DNA from: Sphingomonas sp. LT1P40
Lineage (GTDB): Bacteria > Pseudomonadota > Alphaproteobacteria > Sphingomonadales > Sphingomonadaceae
NCBI RefSeq assembly: GCF_036663835.1
Contig: NZ_JAXOJT010000002.1
Span: 558,001-622,000, forward strand
Reading direction: 5' to 3'
Length of the DNA: 64,000 bases
Positions 24,895 to 34,528 of the stretch are shown piece by piece. The position numbers were made by a program, and so were the translations under genes. Positions within the stretch are counted from its first letter, which is position 1. Each line of letters starts with the position of its first letter. The notes beneath the pieces are model-generated. The model was given only the letters and a program-made list of their open reading frames with translations. It did no database searches and was not told the DNA's origin.

Positions 24895-26559
24895 ATGCGC
24901 AAGCCCGTCATCCTCGCCCTGCTTCTCGCCACCACCGCGTGCAACCAGACCCCGCCCGCCGACAACACGACGGCCACCGCCGAGACCGCAGACTATGACC
25001 TCGCCGCGCAAAAGGCGAAGCTGGCGGTGATCGAGATGAAGCCGGATGTCAGCTTCCTCAATGCCGAAGAACGGCAGGTGGTGAACCTGCTGATCCAGGC
25101 GTCGGAGCAAATGTCGCTGATCTACCGCGCTCAGCGTGATGCGAACTGGAAGCAGACCCGCGCCGCGATCGAGAAAGCGGGCGGCGGACTGAATCTCGAA
25201 ATGTACGACCGTTATTACGGACCGTGGGACGATCTGGCGGAGAACCGTGCGTTTTTCGGCACCACCGGCAAGATGCCGGAGGGGGCGGGCTTCTATCCCA
25301 CCGACCTGACCAAGGAAGCGTTCGACGCCTATCTCGCCGCCAATCCGGGCGAAAAGGCGGCGCTGACCAGCCCCTACACCATCGTCGTGCGCGACGGCGC
25401 GAAGCTGAAGGCGATCCCCTATTCGGTGGCATTCAAAACCGAACTGACCGAGGCGGCGCGGCTGCTCAACGAAGCGGCGGCGATCACCACCAACCCCAGC
25501 CTGAAAAAATTCCTGTCGTTGCGCGCGAAAGCGTTTCTGACCGACGATTATTACGAGTCGGAACTGGCGTGGATGGACCTGAAGGACACGCCGATCGAAG
25601 TCGCGATCGGGCCGTATGAGGTCTATACCGACCGGCTCCACGGCCAGAAGACCGCGTTCGAGAGTTTCGTGACGCTAAAGGACCCCGAAGAGTCCGCCGC
25701 GCTCGACAAATACAAGAAATACCTCCGCGACATGGAGGCGAATCTCCCGGTCGATGAAAAGCTCAAGAACTTCCAGCGCGGCTTCGAATCGCCGATCGCG
25801 GTCGCCGAACAGGTTCGCGGCGGCGGCGACAGCGTGCCGGGCATTCAGACGGTCGCCTTCAACCTGCCCAATGACGAGCGCGTGCGCGAGGCGAAGGGCG
25901 CGAAGAAGGTGATCCTGTCGAACGTGCTGGGCGCGAAATACGACCGTATCCTGGCACCGATGGCGCCGTTGGTGCTCGGCGCAGAGCAGTCGAAGCTTGT
26001 TGTGAAGAAATACATGCAGCTGGAAACGCTGTTCCACGAGCTGTCGCACAGCCTGGGACCTGGGACGATCACCGTTGCAGGAAAGAAAACCACGGTGAGC
26101 GAGGCGCTCAAGGATCAGGCATCGGGGCTTGAAGAAGCCAAGGCCGATGTCATGGGCGCGTGGAACATCCTGTTCATGATGCGCAAGGGCGAGCTGCCCG
26201 CCGCCGAGAAATCGCAGCTGTTCGCCACCTATCTGGTCGGCACGTTCCGCGCGATGCGCTGGGGCATCGAGGAGGCGCACGGGCAGGGCGCGGCGATGCA
26301 GTATAACTACATGAAGGCAAAGGGCGCATTCGCGTGGGATGAGGCCGCCGGTCGCTATCGTATCGACAATGCAAAGTTCGAGATCGCGTTGCGCGACCTG
26401 CTCCGCGACATGATCGTGTTGCAGCACAATGGCGATTATGCCGGGGTGAAGGCGTTCATGGCGAAATGGGCCAAGCTCGACCCGCACGCGCAAAAGGTGA
26501 TCGCGTCGATGCAGGCGATCCCGGTCGATATCCTGCCCGTCTATCCCGACAAGGTGTGA
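24895..26559 (+). CDS. M49-like (dipeptidyl-peptidase III family) lipoprotein
   Basis: 554 residues. Lipobox ATTAC with Cys16. The C-terminal half has the zinc site HELSH (381-385) and, 28 residues later, EEAKAD (413-418), the pair found in M49 peptidases, where the motifs are HELLGH and EECRAE. This is the shorter five-residue HEXXH form of M49. It should release dipeptides in the periplasm. Its stop overlaps the GTG of the next gene by four bases. It could also be called simply a Zn-dependent hydrolase; the assignment to M49 rests on the two motifs and length. Confidence 0.8.
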   Translation: MRKPVILALLLATTACNQTPPADNTTATAETADYDLAAQKAKLAVIEMKPDVSFLNAEERQVVNLLIQASEQMSLIYRAQRDANWKQTRAAIEKAGGGLNLEMYDRYYGPWDDLAENRAFFGTTGKMPEGAGFYPTDLTKEAFDAYLAANPGEKAALTSPYTIVVRDGAKLKAIPYSVAFKTELTEAARLLNEAAAITTNPSLKKFLSLRAKAFLTDDYYESELAWMDLKDTPIEVAIGPYEVYTDRLHGQKTAFESFVTLKDPEESAALDKYKKYLRDMEANLPVDEKLKNFQRGFESPIAVAEQVRGGGDSVPGIQTVAFNLPNDERVREAKGAKKVILSNVLGAKYDRILAPMAPLVLGAEQSKLVVKKYMQLETLFHELSHSLGPGTITVAGKKTTVSEALKDQASGLEEAKADVMGAWNILFMMRKGELPAAEKSQLFATYLVGTFRAMRWGIEEAHGQGAAMQYNYMKAKGAFAWDEAAGRYRIDNAKFEIALRDLLRDMIVLQHNGDYAGVKAFMAKWAKLDPHAQKVIASMQAIPVDILPVYPDKV

Positions 26560-28007
26560 GTGCCGCCGCGCTGCCCCGCTGGCTGATCTTGATTGGCGTT
26601 GCGCTGGCGGCGCGGGCGATCACCTTCGGCAACCCGATCCTGCATGTCGACGAGGAGCTGTATTTCGTCGCGGCGCGGGCGATGCTCGACGGGGCATTGC
26701 CGTTCGTCGATATCTGGGACCGCAAGCCGGTGGGGCTGTTCCTGCTCTATGCGCCCGCTGCCGCTTTGGGTTTTCCGACGGGGATCTGGGCGTATCAGGT
26801 GCTGGCGCTGGCATGTCTGGTGGCAACGGCGATGCTCGCGGCACGGCTGGCAAGGCGCGCCGGGTGGGAGCGCGGCGCACTGGCGGCGGGGGTTGCGGTC
26901 ATCCTGTGGCCGAACCTGATCGATGGACAGGGTGGGCAGGCACCGGTTTTCTACAATCTGCTGATGATCGCTGCGGCCGCGCTGATCGCGCCGCGTGACG
27001 ACGATGCAGCGCGGCCAAGGCGGCGCTTCGCCACCGGGTTTGCGGCAATGACGCTGGTCGGGCTGGCGTTGCAGGTCAAATATGCAGCGGTGTTCGAGGG
27101 GCTGTTCTTCGGGCTGTGGCTGCTGTGGCGCGAGTGGCGGTTGGGACGCAGCCTTCCCGGTATCTTGGCTGTAGCGGTGCCACTGGCGGGGGTTGCGCTG
27201 GTGCCGACGCTGGCGGGGTGGGCGATCTATGCGCGAATGGGGCACGGGGATGCATGGCTCTACGCCAATTTCCTGTCGATTCTCGATCGCAACCCCGACC
27301 CGTGGATCGAGCAGATCGCCAATCTCGCCGCCATCCTCCTGATCCTGTCGCCGTTGCTCGCCGCCGCCGCGCTGGCATGGCGAACGCGTGGGGCCGCGCC
27401 AGTCGCCGGGTTCCTGTTCGTTTGGGCGCTGGCAAGCGTGGTCGGGTTACTGATCTTCGGGTCGTATTTCGACCACTATGCCCTGCCGCTGATCCCGCCG
27501 CTAGCCATCGCCGCTGCCGGGTTCTTCGGGCTGCACCGGCGCTTCGCACTGTGGACACTGGTGCTGGTGTTCCTCGGCGGTCAGGTGATCCTGTTCACCA
27601 AGCGCACCACGCGCGGCACGCCGGGCGAAGTCGCGGCCATCGCGCAAGTCATCGGCAGCGGCCCCGGATGCCTGCACGTCTATTCCGGCTCAACCATGTT
27701 GTATCCGATGACCGGGCGTTGCGCCGTCACCCGCTGGATCTTCCCCAGCCATCTAAGCCGAATCCGCGAGCGCGGTGCGATCGGGGTGGAGCAGGAAGCA
27801 GAGATCGACCGCATCTTGCGCGCGCGGCCTGAATGGGTGGTGATGCGCAAACCCTATCGTGGGGAACGTCCGGAGATTCGAGCGCAGATGCTGGCGGGTG
27901 TTCAGCGCGATTACCGGCAGGTGACGATCCTGCCGCTCGGCAACGAGCGTTACGCCCTCTGGCGTCTGGCAACCCCGCCGTCGCGTTCGGCAAGCAGCTC
28001 CGAATAA
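26556..28007 (+). CDS. ArnT/GT39-like polytopic membrane glycosyltransferase
   Basis: 483 residues from the GTG at 26556, coupled to the peptidase gene. Around ten transmembrane helices. The first periplasmic loop holds 'HVDEE' (His30, Asp32, Glu33), the acidic site typical of GT-C enzymes, and the soluble tail has 'RIRERGAIGVEQEAEIDRIL'. It would transfer a sugar from a polyprenyl carrier on the periplasmic face. The last 58 nt overlap the convergent glycosyltransferase gene. Acceptor unknown. Confidence 0.78.
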   Translation: MSAAALPRWLILIGVALAARAITFGNPILHVDEELYFVAARAMLDGALPFVDIWDRKPVGLFLLYAPAAALGFPTGIWAYQVLALACLVATAMLAARLARRAGWERGALAAGVAVILWPNLIDGQGGQAPVFYNLLMIAAAALIAPRDDDAARPRRRFATGFAAMTLVGLALQVKYAAVFEGLFFGLWLLWREWRLGRSLPGILAVAVPLAGVALVPTLAGWAIYARMGHGDAWLYANFLSILDRNPDPWIEQIANLAAILLILSPLLAAAALAWRTRGAAPVAGFLFVWALASVVGLLIFGSYFDHYALPLIPPLAIAAAGFFGLHRRFALWTLVLVFLGGQVILFTKRTTRGTPGEVAAIAQVIGSGPGCLHVYSGSTMLYPMTGRCAVTRWIFPSHLSRIRERGAIGVEQEAEIDRILRARPEWVVMRKPYRGERPEIRAQMLAGVQRDYRQVTILPLGNERYALWRLATPPSRSASSSE

Positions 28008-29146
28008 AGCGCGAGCAGCGCGATCACGTGATCGCGGTCGGACAGGACATTGCCAGCGGCATGCCGTGCCGCCGCCTTCAGAATCGACTGATCGCGCGCG
28101 AACAACCGCCGGATCGCATCGGCGGCGGACAGCGAATCGCGCCCACGATAGGTTTCGGCGAACAGCGGGTCGGCGACCTCCGCACAGCCACCGTCATCGG
28201 GCACGATCAGCGGCAGGCCCGATGCCAGCGCCTCGCACGCCACCAGCCCGAACGGTTCCTGATCCGATCCGTGGATCAGCGCGTCGGCGCTGGCAAGGAT
28301 GCGGCAGAAACGCTCGCGGTCATAGACCGGGCGAAACAGCCGAATGTGGCGGTTGCCGCCGATCTGTCGCTCCAGCGCCGCGCGCTGCGGCCCGTCGCCC
28401 AGCAGCATCAGCCCGACCGGCATGTCGGCCCCGGCCTGTTCGACCGCGTCGATCACCGTCGGCCAGCGCTTTTCCTTGTGATGGCGCCCAAGCCCAATCA
28501 GCAAATGCCCCTCCGGCGGCAGGTCGAGCTGCGCCAGCATCGACGCGCGCAGCGCTTCGTCGCGCAGATCGGGCGAGAAATGGTTGCGGTCGATCCCCAA
28601 CGGCATCGCCGCATCGACATGCAGCCCGCGCTTTCGATAGCGTTTCGCCAGCGCCGGACCGTTGGTGACGAATGCGTCGTACTGGGTCAGGAACTTGTCC
28701 ATGTAGCGCGTGTACCAGCTGAACCAGCGTTCGATCGTGTCGGGGGTGGCAATCCCCTCCAACCAGCGATGCGGATAGGCGCCCATATTGTCGTTATGCG
28801 CGAAGAACACCTTCAGCGCCTTGCCCTGATCCCATTCGCCCAGAAACCAGGCGGGCTGCCAGGGCGAGCAATTCTCGACCACGTCGGGTTTCAGCTGGTC
28901 GAGCAGCCGCGTGACCGGCTCACCGTCGCGGAACAGCCAGTAATTCTTGTCGAGAATCAGCGGCGGGGATTTGACCCAATAGATGCGCCCGCCATCGGGG
29001 CGGTCCTCGATCCGGTCTTCTTCCCATGGCGCGATGACGATCAGCTCATGGCCCAGCTCGGCCATGATCCGCATCTTGCGGTCGAGATAAGTGCGCACGC
29101 CGCCGCCGGTCGGCGAGTAATATTCGTTGACGTCGACGATGCGCAT
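27950..29146 (-). CDS. Glycosyltransferase family 4 (GT-B fold)
   Basis: 398 residues. N-terminal 'YYSPTGGGVRTYL' (acceptor-side glycine loop) and C-terminal 'GLGRHHKEKRWPTVIDAV' and the nucleotide-sugar-binding E-x7-E motif in 'EPFGLVACEALASG'. Cytosolic, retaining. Last gene of a three-gene minus-strand unit (membrane protein, DUF2141 protein, this one) with 8 nt to the gene upstream. Substrate unknown. Confidence 0.88.
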   Translation of the reverse strand: MRIVDVNEYYSPTGGGVRTYLDRKMRIMAELGHELIVIAPWEEDRIEDRPDGGRIYWVKSPPLILDKNYWLFRDGEPVTRLLDQLKPDVVENCSPWQPAWFLGEWDQGKALKVFFAHNDNMGAYPHRWLEGIATPDTIERWFSWYTRYMDKFLTQYDAFVTNGPALAKRYRKRGLHVDAAMPLGIDRNHFSPDLRDEALRASMLAQLDLPPEGHLLIGLGRHHKEKRWPTVIDAVEQAGADMPVGLMLLGDGPQRAALERQIGGNRHIRLFRPVYDRERFCRILASADALIHGSDQEPFGLVACEALASGLPLIVPDDGGCAEVADPLFAETYRGRDSLSAADAIRRLFARDQSILKAAARHAAGNVLSDRDHVIALLALYSELLAERDGGVARRQRA

Positions 29147-29154
29147 GCGCCGCC

Positions 29155-29685
29155 TCAGTCGTTCGGATCATAGGGCGCAAAGCCCGACAGGCCGCGCAGA
29201 TATTGCGCGCGGATCGTCACCCGCGTGACCCCGCCGCCGACATTGATCATCGCCTCGGCCAGCTTGGGGCGGCTGCGACCGAGCTTGCGGTTGCTGGGAA
29301 AGCCTGCGCCGTCCTTCCAGAAGTTGAATTTGTTCTTGCCGTCGCGGTCGTGCGTGAAGAGCAGCGCATAGCGGCCCGCGCGCGGTGCCTTGATGCACAT
29401 CGTCACCGCGCCCGCACCCGGCGTCTGTGCCCAGATGCGGCGGAAAAACTTGCTCTCGTTCTTCAGCTTGGTGTCGTCTTTCAGGAAATCGTCCTCGTTT
29501 GCCGGATACAGCTCCAGCTTCAGCCGGCCGCTGCGATCCTTCAGCCCGGTGACGTTGACGCGGATCGCCGATCCCGCGCCGCCCGAGCATGCAACGGCGT
29601 CCTCGCCCAGCACGGGCTGGGCGGCGGCGGGAACGGCGGTGATCGTAAAGGCAGTGAACACGGCAATCGCGAAACGTGAAATCAT
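29155..29685 (-). CDS. DUF2141-family exported protein
   Basis: 176 residues with a signal peptide (about 1-23, AAAQ). The mature part shows the DUF2141 pattern: 'IRVNVTGLKDRSGRLKLELYP', 'RAGRYALLFTHDRDGKNKFN' and 'EGxxF'-like 'KDGAGFPSN'. A beta-sandwich periplasmic or surface protein. Two cysteines are conserved. The start (ATG 29685) shares ATGA with the upstream stop. DUF2141 proteins often sit next to glycosyltransferases in sphingomonads, as here. Confidence 0.82.
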   Translation of the reverse strand: MISRFAIAVFTAFTITAVPAAAQPVLGEDAVACSGGAGSAIRVNVTGLKDRSGRLKLELYPANEDDFLKDDTKLKNESKFFRRIWAQTPGAGAVTMCIKAPRAGRYALLFTHDRDGKNKFNFWKDGAGFPSNRKLGRSRPKLAEAMINVGGGVTRVTIRAQYLRGLSGFAPYDPND

Positions 29686-30608
29686 AGATCCTTCCTGATG
29701 AGCCCGAGCAGCCCGAAGCCCGCGATCAGCATCACATGCACGAGCAAAGTGAGCGCCGCGGTAAAGGCCAGCAGCTCCGACAGCGCCTGGCCCTGTCCGA
29801 TCAGTATGATGGCGAAGTTGGCGAAAAGAAGGTCCTTGTTCGGCACGAACGGGAGGCGCGAGACCAGCATCCGCGATGCCGCGAGGATCAGCCACATGCC
29901 GATCGACACGTCCGGCATCGCAAAATGCCATGCAATGGCGACCAGCATCGAACCGAGAATCAGGCGTGTCGAATGGATGCCGAACACCCACCACAAGGTC
30001 TCGCGCGGGAGTGAAAAGACACGCTTCGAGAAGATCAGGAACGGCACCGACGTCGCCACCATCACGCCGATAGCGACCAGCGCGGTGTTGAACTGGGCTG
30101 GTGTCAACAGGTTCACCGCCAGCGGCAATGCCAGCGCCAGCATGCCCAGCGTGATGGCATTGCCGGCAATCGCCGACAGGATCGACACATCCTTTACCGC
30201 GCCGAACGGGGCCGCCACCATCTGCGTGCGTTGCCGCGCCCAGGCGTAAAAATAGGCCTCGCCCGAATAGCCCAGCACCACTTCGTTGGCGATGCGTTTG
30301 CGGTGCAGCGCGACCATCCCCGATGCGGGAATCTTCCACAAACGGCGAAAGATAATATAATCAAAGGTCGGCGGACCAAGGTAGAAGAGCGCGAAGAAGA
30401 GATAGAAGAGCCCGCTGCTCGGCGCGGTCTGCGACAGGCCGACCAGCCCCTTGTCCAGCAGCTCCTTCGCCAGGCCAGCAACCATCAGCAGCGACACCGC
30501 CAGCCCCAGCAGCATCGGCCAGCGGCGACGGATTTTTTCGATCGGTTCAAGCCCGGCAAGTTGCGTGGCACCGACGAGCGGGGCGGAATCGGCCGTGGTG
30601 ATATTCAT
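29682..30608 (-). CDS. Polytopic membrane protein, possibly flippase-like
   Basis: 308 residues with about eight transmembrane helices. 'RIANEVVLGYSGEAYFYAW' resembles the region after the second span in LPG-synthase-TM/flippase-like proteins, but the match is weak. The start at 30608 is chosen for MNITTADSAPL; twelve more residues upstream are possible. It leads the operon with the DUF2141 and GT4 genes and so may act in the same envelope glycan pathway. About 180 nt separates it from the divergent GT4 gene. Confidence 0.65.
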   Translation of the reverse strand: MNITTADSAPLVGATQLAGLEPIEKIRRRWPMLLGLAVSLLMVAGLAKELLDKGLVGLSQTAPSSGLFYLFFALFYLGPPTFDYIIFRRLWKIPASGMVALHRKRIANEVVLGYSGEAYFYAWARQRTQMVAAPFGAVKDVSILSAIAGNAITLGMLALALPLAVNLLTPAQFNTALVAIGVMVATSVPFLIFSKRVFSLPRETLWWVFGIHSTRLILGSMLVAIAWHFAMPDVSIGMWLILAASRMLVSRLPFVPNKDLLFANFAIILIGQGQALSELLAFTAALTLLVHVMLIAGFGLLGLIRKDL

Positions 30609-30786
30609 CGAAGCCTGCGCTCCCGGGGGTTCAACATAGGCCAATACAACGCCCTCTTCCGGGAACTAACCGACCACATTTCCGCTTGTTCCGACTCGCC
30701 ACCCATCGGGTAGACGCGCCGCATCGCAGCAGAATGCGGTTTCTTCGCGGGGCGATTTGGGCTTTAGCAGGGCAAGCTGCAAGTCC

Positions 30787-31878
30787 ATGACCGATCAATT
30801 GCCCCTTGCCGGACATATCCTGAGCTTTGCCCAGACGCTCAAAGGGGGTGGGGTCGAACGCGCGCTGATCCGGATGGCGGATGGTTGGGCACGCGCCGGA
30901 CGCCGGGTCACATTGGTGATCGGCGATGCCAGCGGGGCGCTGGCGCACGAGCTTCCGGACGGTGTCACGGTGCGCGAATTGGGCAATGGCAGCTATCGCG
31001 CGCTGTTCGGCTTGCCCGCTATCGTGCGCGAATTGTCGCCCGACGTCATTTTCTGCCCCGGCAATCATTATACCGGTGCCGCCTGGTGGTTGCGCACCCG
31101 GCTGGGCACGGCATGTCCGCCATTGGTGGGCAAGGTGTCCAACGCGCTGGTGCGGCCCGATCTGCCGCGCGGCGCGGGGGCCGCATATCGCGCGTGGCTG
31201 CGGATGCATCCCGGTTTCCTCGACGCGGTGGTAGCGATGACCCCGGCGATGGCGGGAGAAGCGGTGGGCGCGATGGGCCTGTCCCCGCAGCATGTCCATG
31301 TGATCCCCAATCCCCCGACCCGGCCGATCCCCGGCGCGCCGCCGCCGCCGATGCCCGATGCACCGTTCCTGCTGGGCGTCGGGCGGCTGGCACCGCAAAA
31401 GCGCTGGGACCGGCTGATCGCCGCCATGCCCCGGCTGCATGACGGCAATGTGAAATTGCTGATCTTGGGTGAGGGCGAGGCGCGCGAGTCGCTGGAACGG
31501 CTGGTCGAGCGGCTGGGGTTACGGGGTCGTGTGCTGATGCCGGGCCATGCCCCCGATCCGCTGCCCGCGATCGCGCGCGCCGCTGCGGTGGTGCTGACGT
31601 CGGAATATGAGGGCGTGCCGGGGGTATTGCGCGAGGCGATCGCGGCGGGCACCCCCGCCATCGCCACTGATTCGAGCGTGGCGATTCACGAGCTGATCGA
31701 TTCATCCGCAGTGGGCACGATCGTGCCGCCGGGGGACCGCGCGCGGCTGGTCGGCGCGCTCAATCACTGGCTGACACCGGGACGGGCGCGTGCGGTGCCG
31801 CGTGTCGAGACGGGCCCGGACCCGATTGCGGCGTATCTTGAGTTGTTCGACGGGTTGGTCGCTCAGCGCAAACGGTAG
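30787..31878 (+). CDS. Glycosyltransferase family 4
   Basis: 363 residues. 'LKGGGVERALIRMADGW' near the N-terminus and 'GVGRLAPQKRWDRLI', 'ILGEGEARESLERLVERLGL' and the E-x7-E motif 'EYEGVPGVLREAIAAG' in the C-terminal half are standard GT4/GT-B features. It stands alone in orientation, divergent from the other glycan operon; both may act on the same surface polysaccharide or lipid carrier. The stop lies 16 nt inside the convergent TonB receptor gene. Confidence 0.88.
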   Translation: MTDQLPLAGHILSFAQTLKGGGVERALIRMADGWARAGRRVTLVIGDASGALAHELPDGVTVRELGNGSYRALFGLPAIVRELSPDVIFCPGNHYTGAAWWLRTRLGTACPPLVGKVSNALVRPDLPRGAGAAYRAWLRMHPGFLDAVVAMTPAMAGEAVGAMGLSPQHVHVIPNPPTRPIPGAPPPPMPDAPFLLGVGRLAPQKRWDRLIAAMPRLHDGNVKLLILGEGEARESLERLVERLGLRGRVLMPGHAPDPLPAIARAAAVVLTSEYEGVPGVLREAIAAGTPAIATDSSVAIHELIDSSAVGTIVPPGDRARLVGALNHWLTPGRARAVPRVETGPDPIAAYLELFDGLVAQRKR

Positions 31879-33905
31879 CGCAGTCCCAGCCACAGGGTAC
31901 GCGGTGCGGCACGCTCGACGATGTCGTTTCCGGTGATCGCGGTCTCGACGCGCGTGTCAGTGAGATTCTCGCCCCGAGCTTCGAGCGAGAGCGAATCGGT
32001 GACGGGCAGCGCAGCCCGCGCGTCGAGCGTGAACGCTTTGGCCAGCGTGCGGGCGTTTTGGTCGTCCTCGAACTGCGGCGCGGTGTAGCGTCCGGTCAAC
32101 GAAAGCGCGGTGCGGCTCTTCGACCAGCCAAATGTTGCCGATCCCTGATGTCGCGCGGTCTGCGCGGGACGCAGCCCGTCCAGTGCCGCCGCCGCGCCCG
32201 ATGCCTCGACCTGCGCATCGGTAAAGGCATAAGATGCGCTTGCCCGCCACGGCCCCGCACGCCAGCGCAGGTCGATCTCGCCGCCCTTGGCGATCACCGC
32301 GTCCAGATTCTGTCGCTGACGATACGCGCCGCCCGCTGCGACGAAGCCGACGCCGGGGAAATTGCCGGGGCCGGTGCCCAATGTGACATTGCCGATCGCG
32401 CCGTCGATGCGGTTCCAATAGGCGGTGGCGCGCAGCGTGAGCGATGGCGCGGGGGTCAAGTCAATGCCCGCCTCCACGCCCTGCACCCGCTCGGGGTTCA
32501 ACAGCGGGTTGGCGGCGGTGGCGTCGGTTCCGGCGCGGAACGGGCGATAGAGTTCGTTGAGCGTCGGCAGCCGCCACCCGGCATAGGCGGCGGTGCGCAA
32601 CGACAGCATGGGCGACAGCCGCAACGCCGCGCCCGCGCGTCCGCTGCCCTCCCACCCGCTGCGGTCGACAAAGGCCGTGTCCGTGATCGGCACGCCGCCC
32701 GCCAGCGCTGCCTCGAACAGCGATCCGCCGGTGAGCGTCCAGCGATCGACGCGCCCGCCCGCATTCAGCGTTAGCGACCCGCGCTCCAGACTGAGATCCG
32801 CAAACAGCCCGCCGGTCAGGGTCTCGCCGCCCGCCATGCGCCGGCGCGTCGGGCTGCCCGCGACGAAGGTGTAAAGCTCCTGCGTGCGCCCCGCCGTGTG
32901 ACGCAGGTCGCCGCCGATGCGAAGCGTCGCGCCGCTGCCGATGGGCGGTTCCAGCTCGATCCGCGCGCCTGCGCCGGTGGCTGGGACATGCTGGTCGAGC
33001 GTCGCGGTCGCCGTGTCGCGGGTGGCATTGACGCTGGCGAACCCGCTCGCAAACTCGCGGTGCTGGAGATAGGCGAGCGCCGCCCAGCGCCAGTCACCGC
33101 GTCCGACCAGCCGGACGCTGGCGTCCGCGCCCTGGCTGCGGACATCCGTAAAGGCAGTGCCGCGTTCACGCTCGTCGCTGAAGCCGGAGAGATTGGCCTG
33201 AAGTTCGACGGTTTCGCCGACCGGGAATACCGAACGCAGCGCGAGGCTTGCCTGACGGTACGGCGCGGCGCGGTCTGCTGACCCGCGATCCTCCGCCACG
33301 ATTGGCACGAACCCGTCGCCGCGCGCGAACTGACCTCCGACCGTCAGCGATCCGTCACCCAGCCCGACGCCTCCGGTCGCCACCAGATCGACTGACTCGC
33401 GGCTCCCACCGAACGCGGCCAGCGTCAGCGGACCCAGTTCATCCGCCCCAGCGCTGTTCAGTTCGATCGTCCCCGCCAATGCCCCCGCACCGTGATAGCC
33501 GCTGCCCCCGCCACGCGTGATGCGCACCGACGCGAGCCGGTCGGGCAAATAGGCGGGGAACGGCACCCAGCCGCCGAACGGATCGGCCTGTGGCACCCCG
33601 TCGAGCAGTAGCAGCGCGCGGCTCGACGCATTGCCGCCCAGCCCGCGCAATGTGATCCCCTGTGCGCTCGGATGCGCGGAACGCGAATCGGCGCGACGGA
33701 ACTGCGCCGCCCCGGCGGCATCGCGCAGCACATCCTCGAACCGCCCGCTGGCGGTATCGGTCAGCCGCTCGCGGTCGATTTCGGTCACCGCATAGGCGGC
33801 TTCGCCCGGCGGCGCATCGAGCCCGCGTCCGGTAATCACGACTTCTTCCTGCGCAAGGGCGGGAAAGGGCAGGGCAAGGAGAAGCACGGCGCTCGCGCGC
33901 CTCAT
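31863..33905 (-). CDS. TonB-dependent outer membrane receptor
   Basis: 680 residues with a signal peptide (AALAQ end near 18). Plug domain with 'GRFEDVLRDAAGAAQFRRA', 'ITLRGLGGNASSRALLLLDGVP' and 'IEL'; a 22-stranded barrel follows. The C-terminus ends 'WLGLRYRLR', not the usual final Phe or Trp. The N-terminal TonB box is short ('EEVVITG'). BtuB-like in plug and length, but no cobalamin riboswitch precedes it. The gene overlaps the end of the maleylacetoacetate isomerase gene by four bases and is the last of the pyrE operon. The substrate cannot be told. Confidence 0.9.
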   Translation of the reverse strand: MRRASAVLLLALPFPALAQEEVVITGRGLDAPPGEAAYAVTEIDRERLTDTASGRFEDVLRDAAGAAQFRRADSRSAHPSAQGITLRGLGGNASSRALLLLDGVPQADPFGGWVPFPAYLPDRLASVRITRGGGSGYHGAGALAGTIELNSAGADELGPLTLAAFGGSRESVDLVATGGVGLGDGSLTVGGQFARGDGFVPIVAEDRGSADRAAPYRQASLALRSVFPVGETVELQANLSGFSDERERGTAFTDVRSQGADASVRLVGRGDWRWAALAYLQHREFASGFASVNATRDTATATLDQHVPATGAGARIELEPPIGSGATLRIGGDLRHTAGRTQELYTFVAGSPTRRRMAGGETLTGGLFADLSLERGSLTLNAGGRVDRWTLTGGSLFEAALAGGVPITDTAFVDRSGWEGSGRAGAALRLSPMLSLRTAAYAGWRLPTLNELYRPFRAGTDATAANPLLNPERVQGVEAGIDLTPAPSLTLRATAYWNRIDGAIGNVTLGTGPGNFPGVGFVAAGGAYRQRQNLDAVIAKGGEIDLRWRAGPWRASASYAFTDAQVEASGAAAALDGLRPAQTARHQGSATFGWSKSRTALSLTGRYTAPQFEDDQNARTLAKAFTLDARAALPVTDSLSLEARGENLTDTRVETAITGNDIVERAAPRTLWLGLRYRLR

Positions 33906-34528
33906 GCCGGTTTGGTCCGGTCGGGACTCGCGGCGGCAAACGCCTCAAGCGCACAGGCGGCGGCATCGGCTGCGACCAACTTTGGATAAGCTTCCAGCGG
34001 CAGCTCGAACCGGCGGGCATTGTACATTTGCGGGACCAGCATCACGTCGGCAATACCCGGCGCATCGCCGCCCAGAAACGGACCTTTTCTCGACATTGCC
34101 TCCAGCGCGGTGAACCCTTCAGCGATCCAGTGGCGATACCACTCGGCCTTGGCGTTCTCGTCCGCGTCGAACTGGGATTCGAGGCGCTTTAGGATGCGCA
34201 GATTGTTGATCGGGTGGATGTCGGCGGCGATCACCAGCGCCTGTGCCATCGCGTCGGCCCGCGCCAGCGGATCGGCGGGGATCAGTCGCGGTTCGGGACA
34301 GGCCGAATCGAGCCATTCGATGATGGCGAGGCTTTGCGTCAGGATTTGTCCGCCGCCGATGTCGAGTGCGGGCACGAACCCCTGCGGGTTGCGCGTGACA
34401 TGCTCGGGCGAGCGCTGCTCCCCCTTCACCAGATGCACCTCCACCCGCTCGTACTCGACGCCCTTCAGATTGAGCGCGATCCGCACGCGAAAGGCGGCGG
34501 AGGAGCGGAAATAGTCATAGAGGATCAT
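33902..34528 (-). CDS. maiA: Maleylacetoacetate isomerase (zeta-class GST)
   Basis: 208 residues. The zeta-GST active site 'YFRSSAAFRVRIALNLKG' with the SSxxxR motif near residue 9 is present, followed by 'NPQGFVPAL' and 'LTQSLAIIEWLD'. It isomerises maleylacetoacetate to fumarylacetoacetate with glutathione in tyrosine degradation. No hmgA or fahA is nearby. It is coupled on both sides by ATGA overlaps, an odd place for a catabolic enzyme. Confidence 0.88.
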   Translation of the reverse strand: MILYDYFRSSAAFRVRIALNLKGVEYERVEVHLVKGEQRSPEHVTRNPQGFVPALDIGGGQILTQSLAIIEWLDSACPEPRLIPADPLARADAMAQALVIAADIHPINNLRILKRLESQFDADENAKAEWYRHWIAEGFTALEAMSRKGPFLGGDAPGIADVMLVPQMYNARRFELPLEAYPKLVAADAAACALEAFAAASPDRTKPA

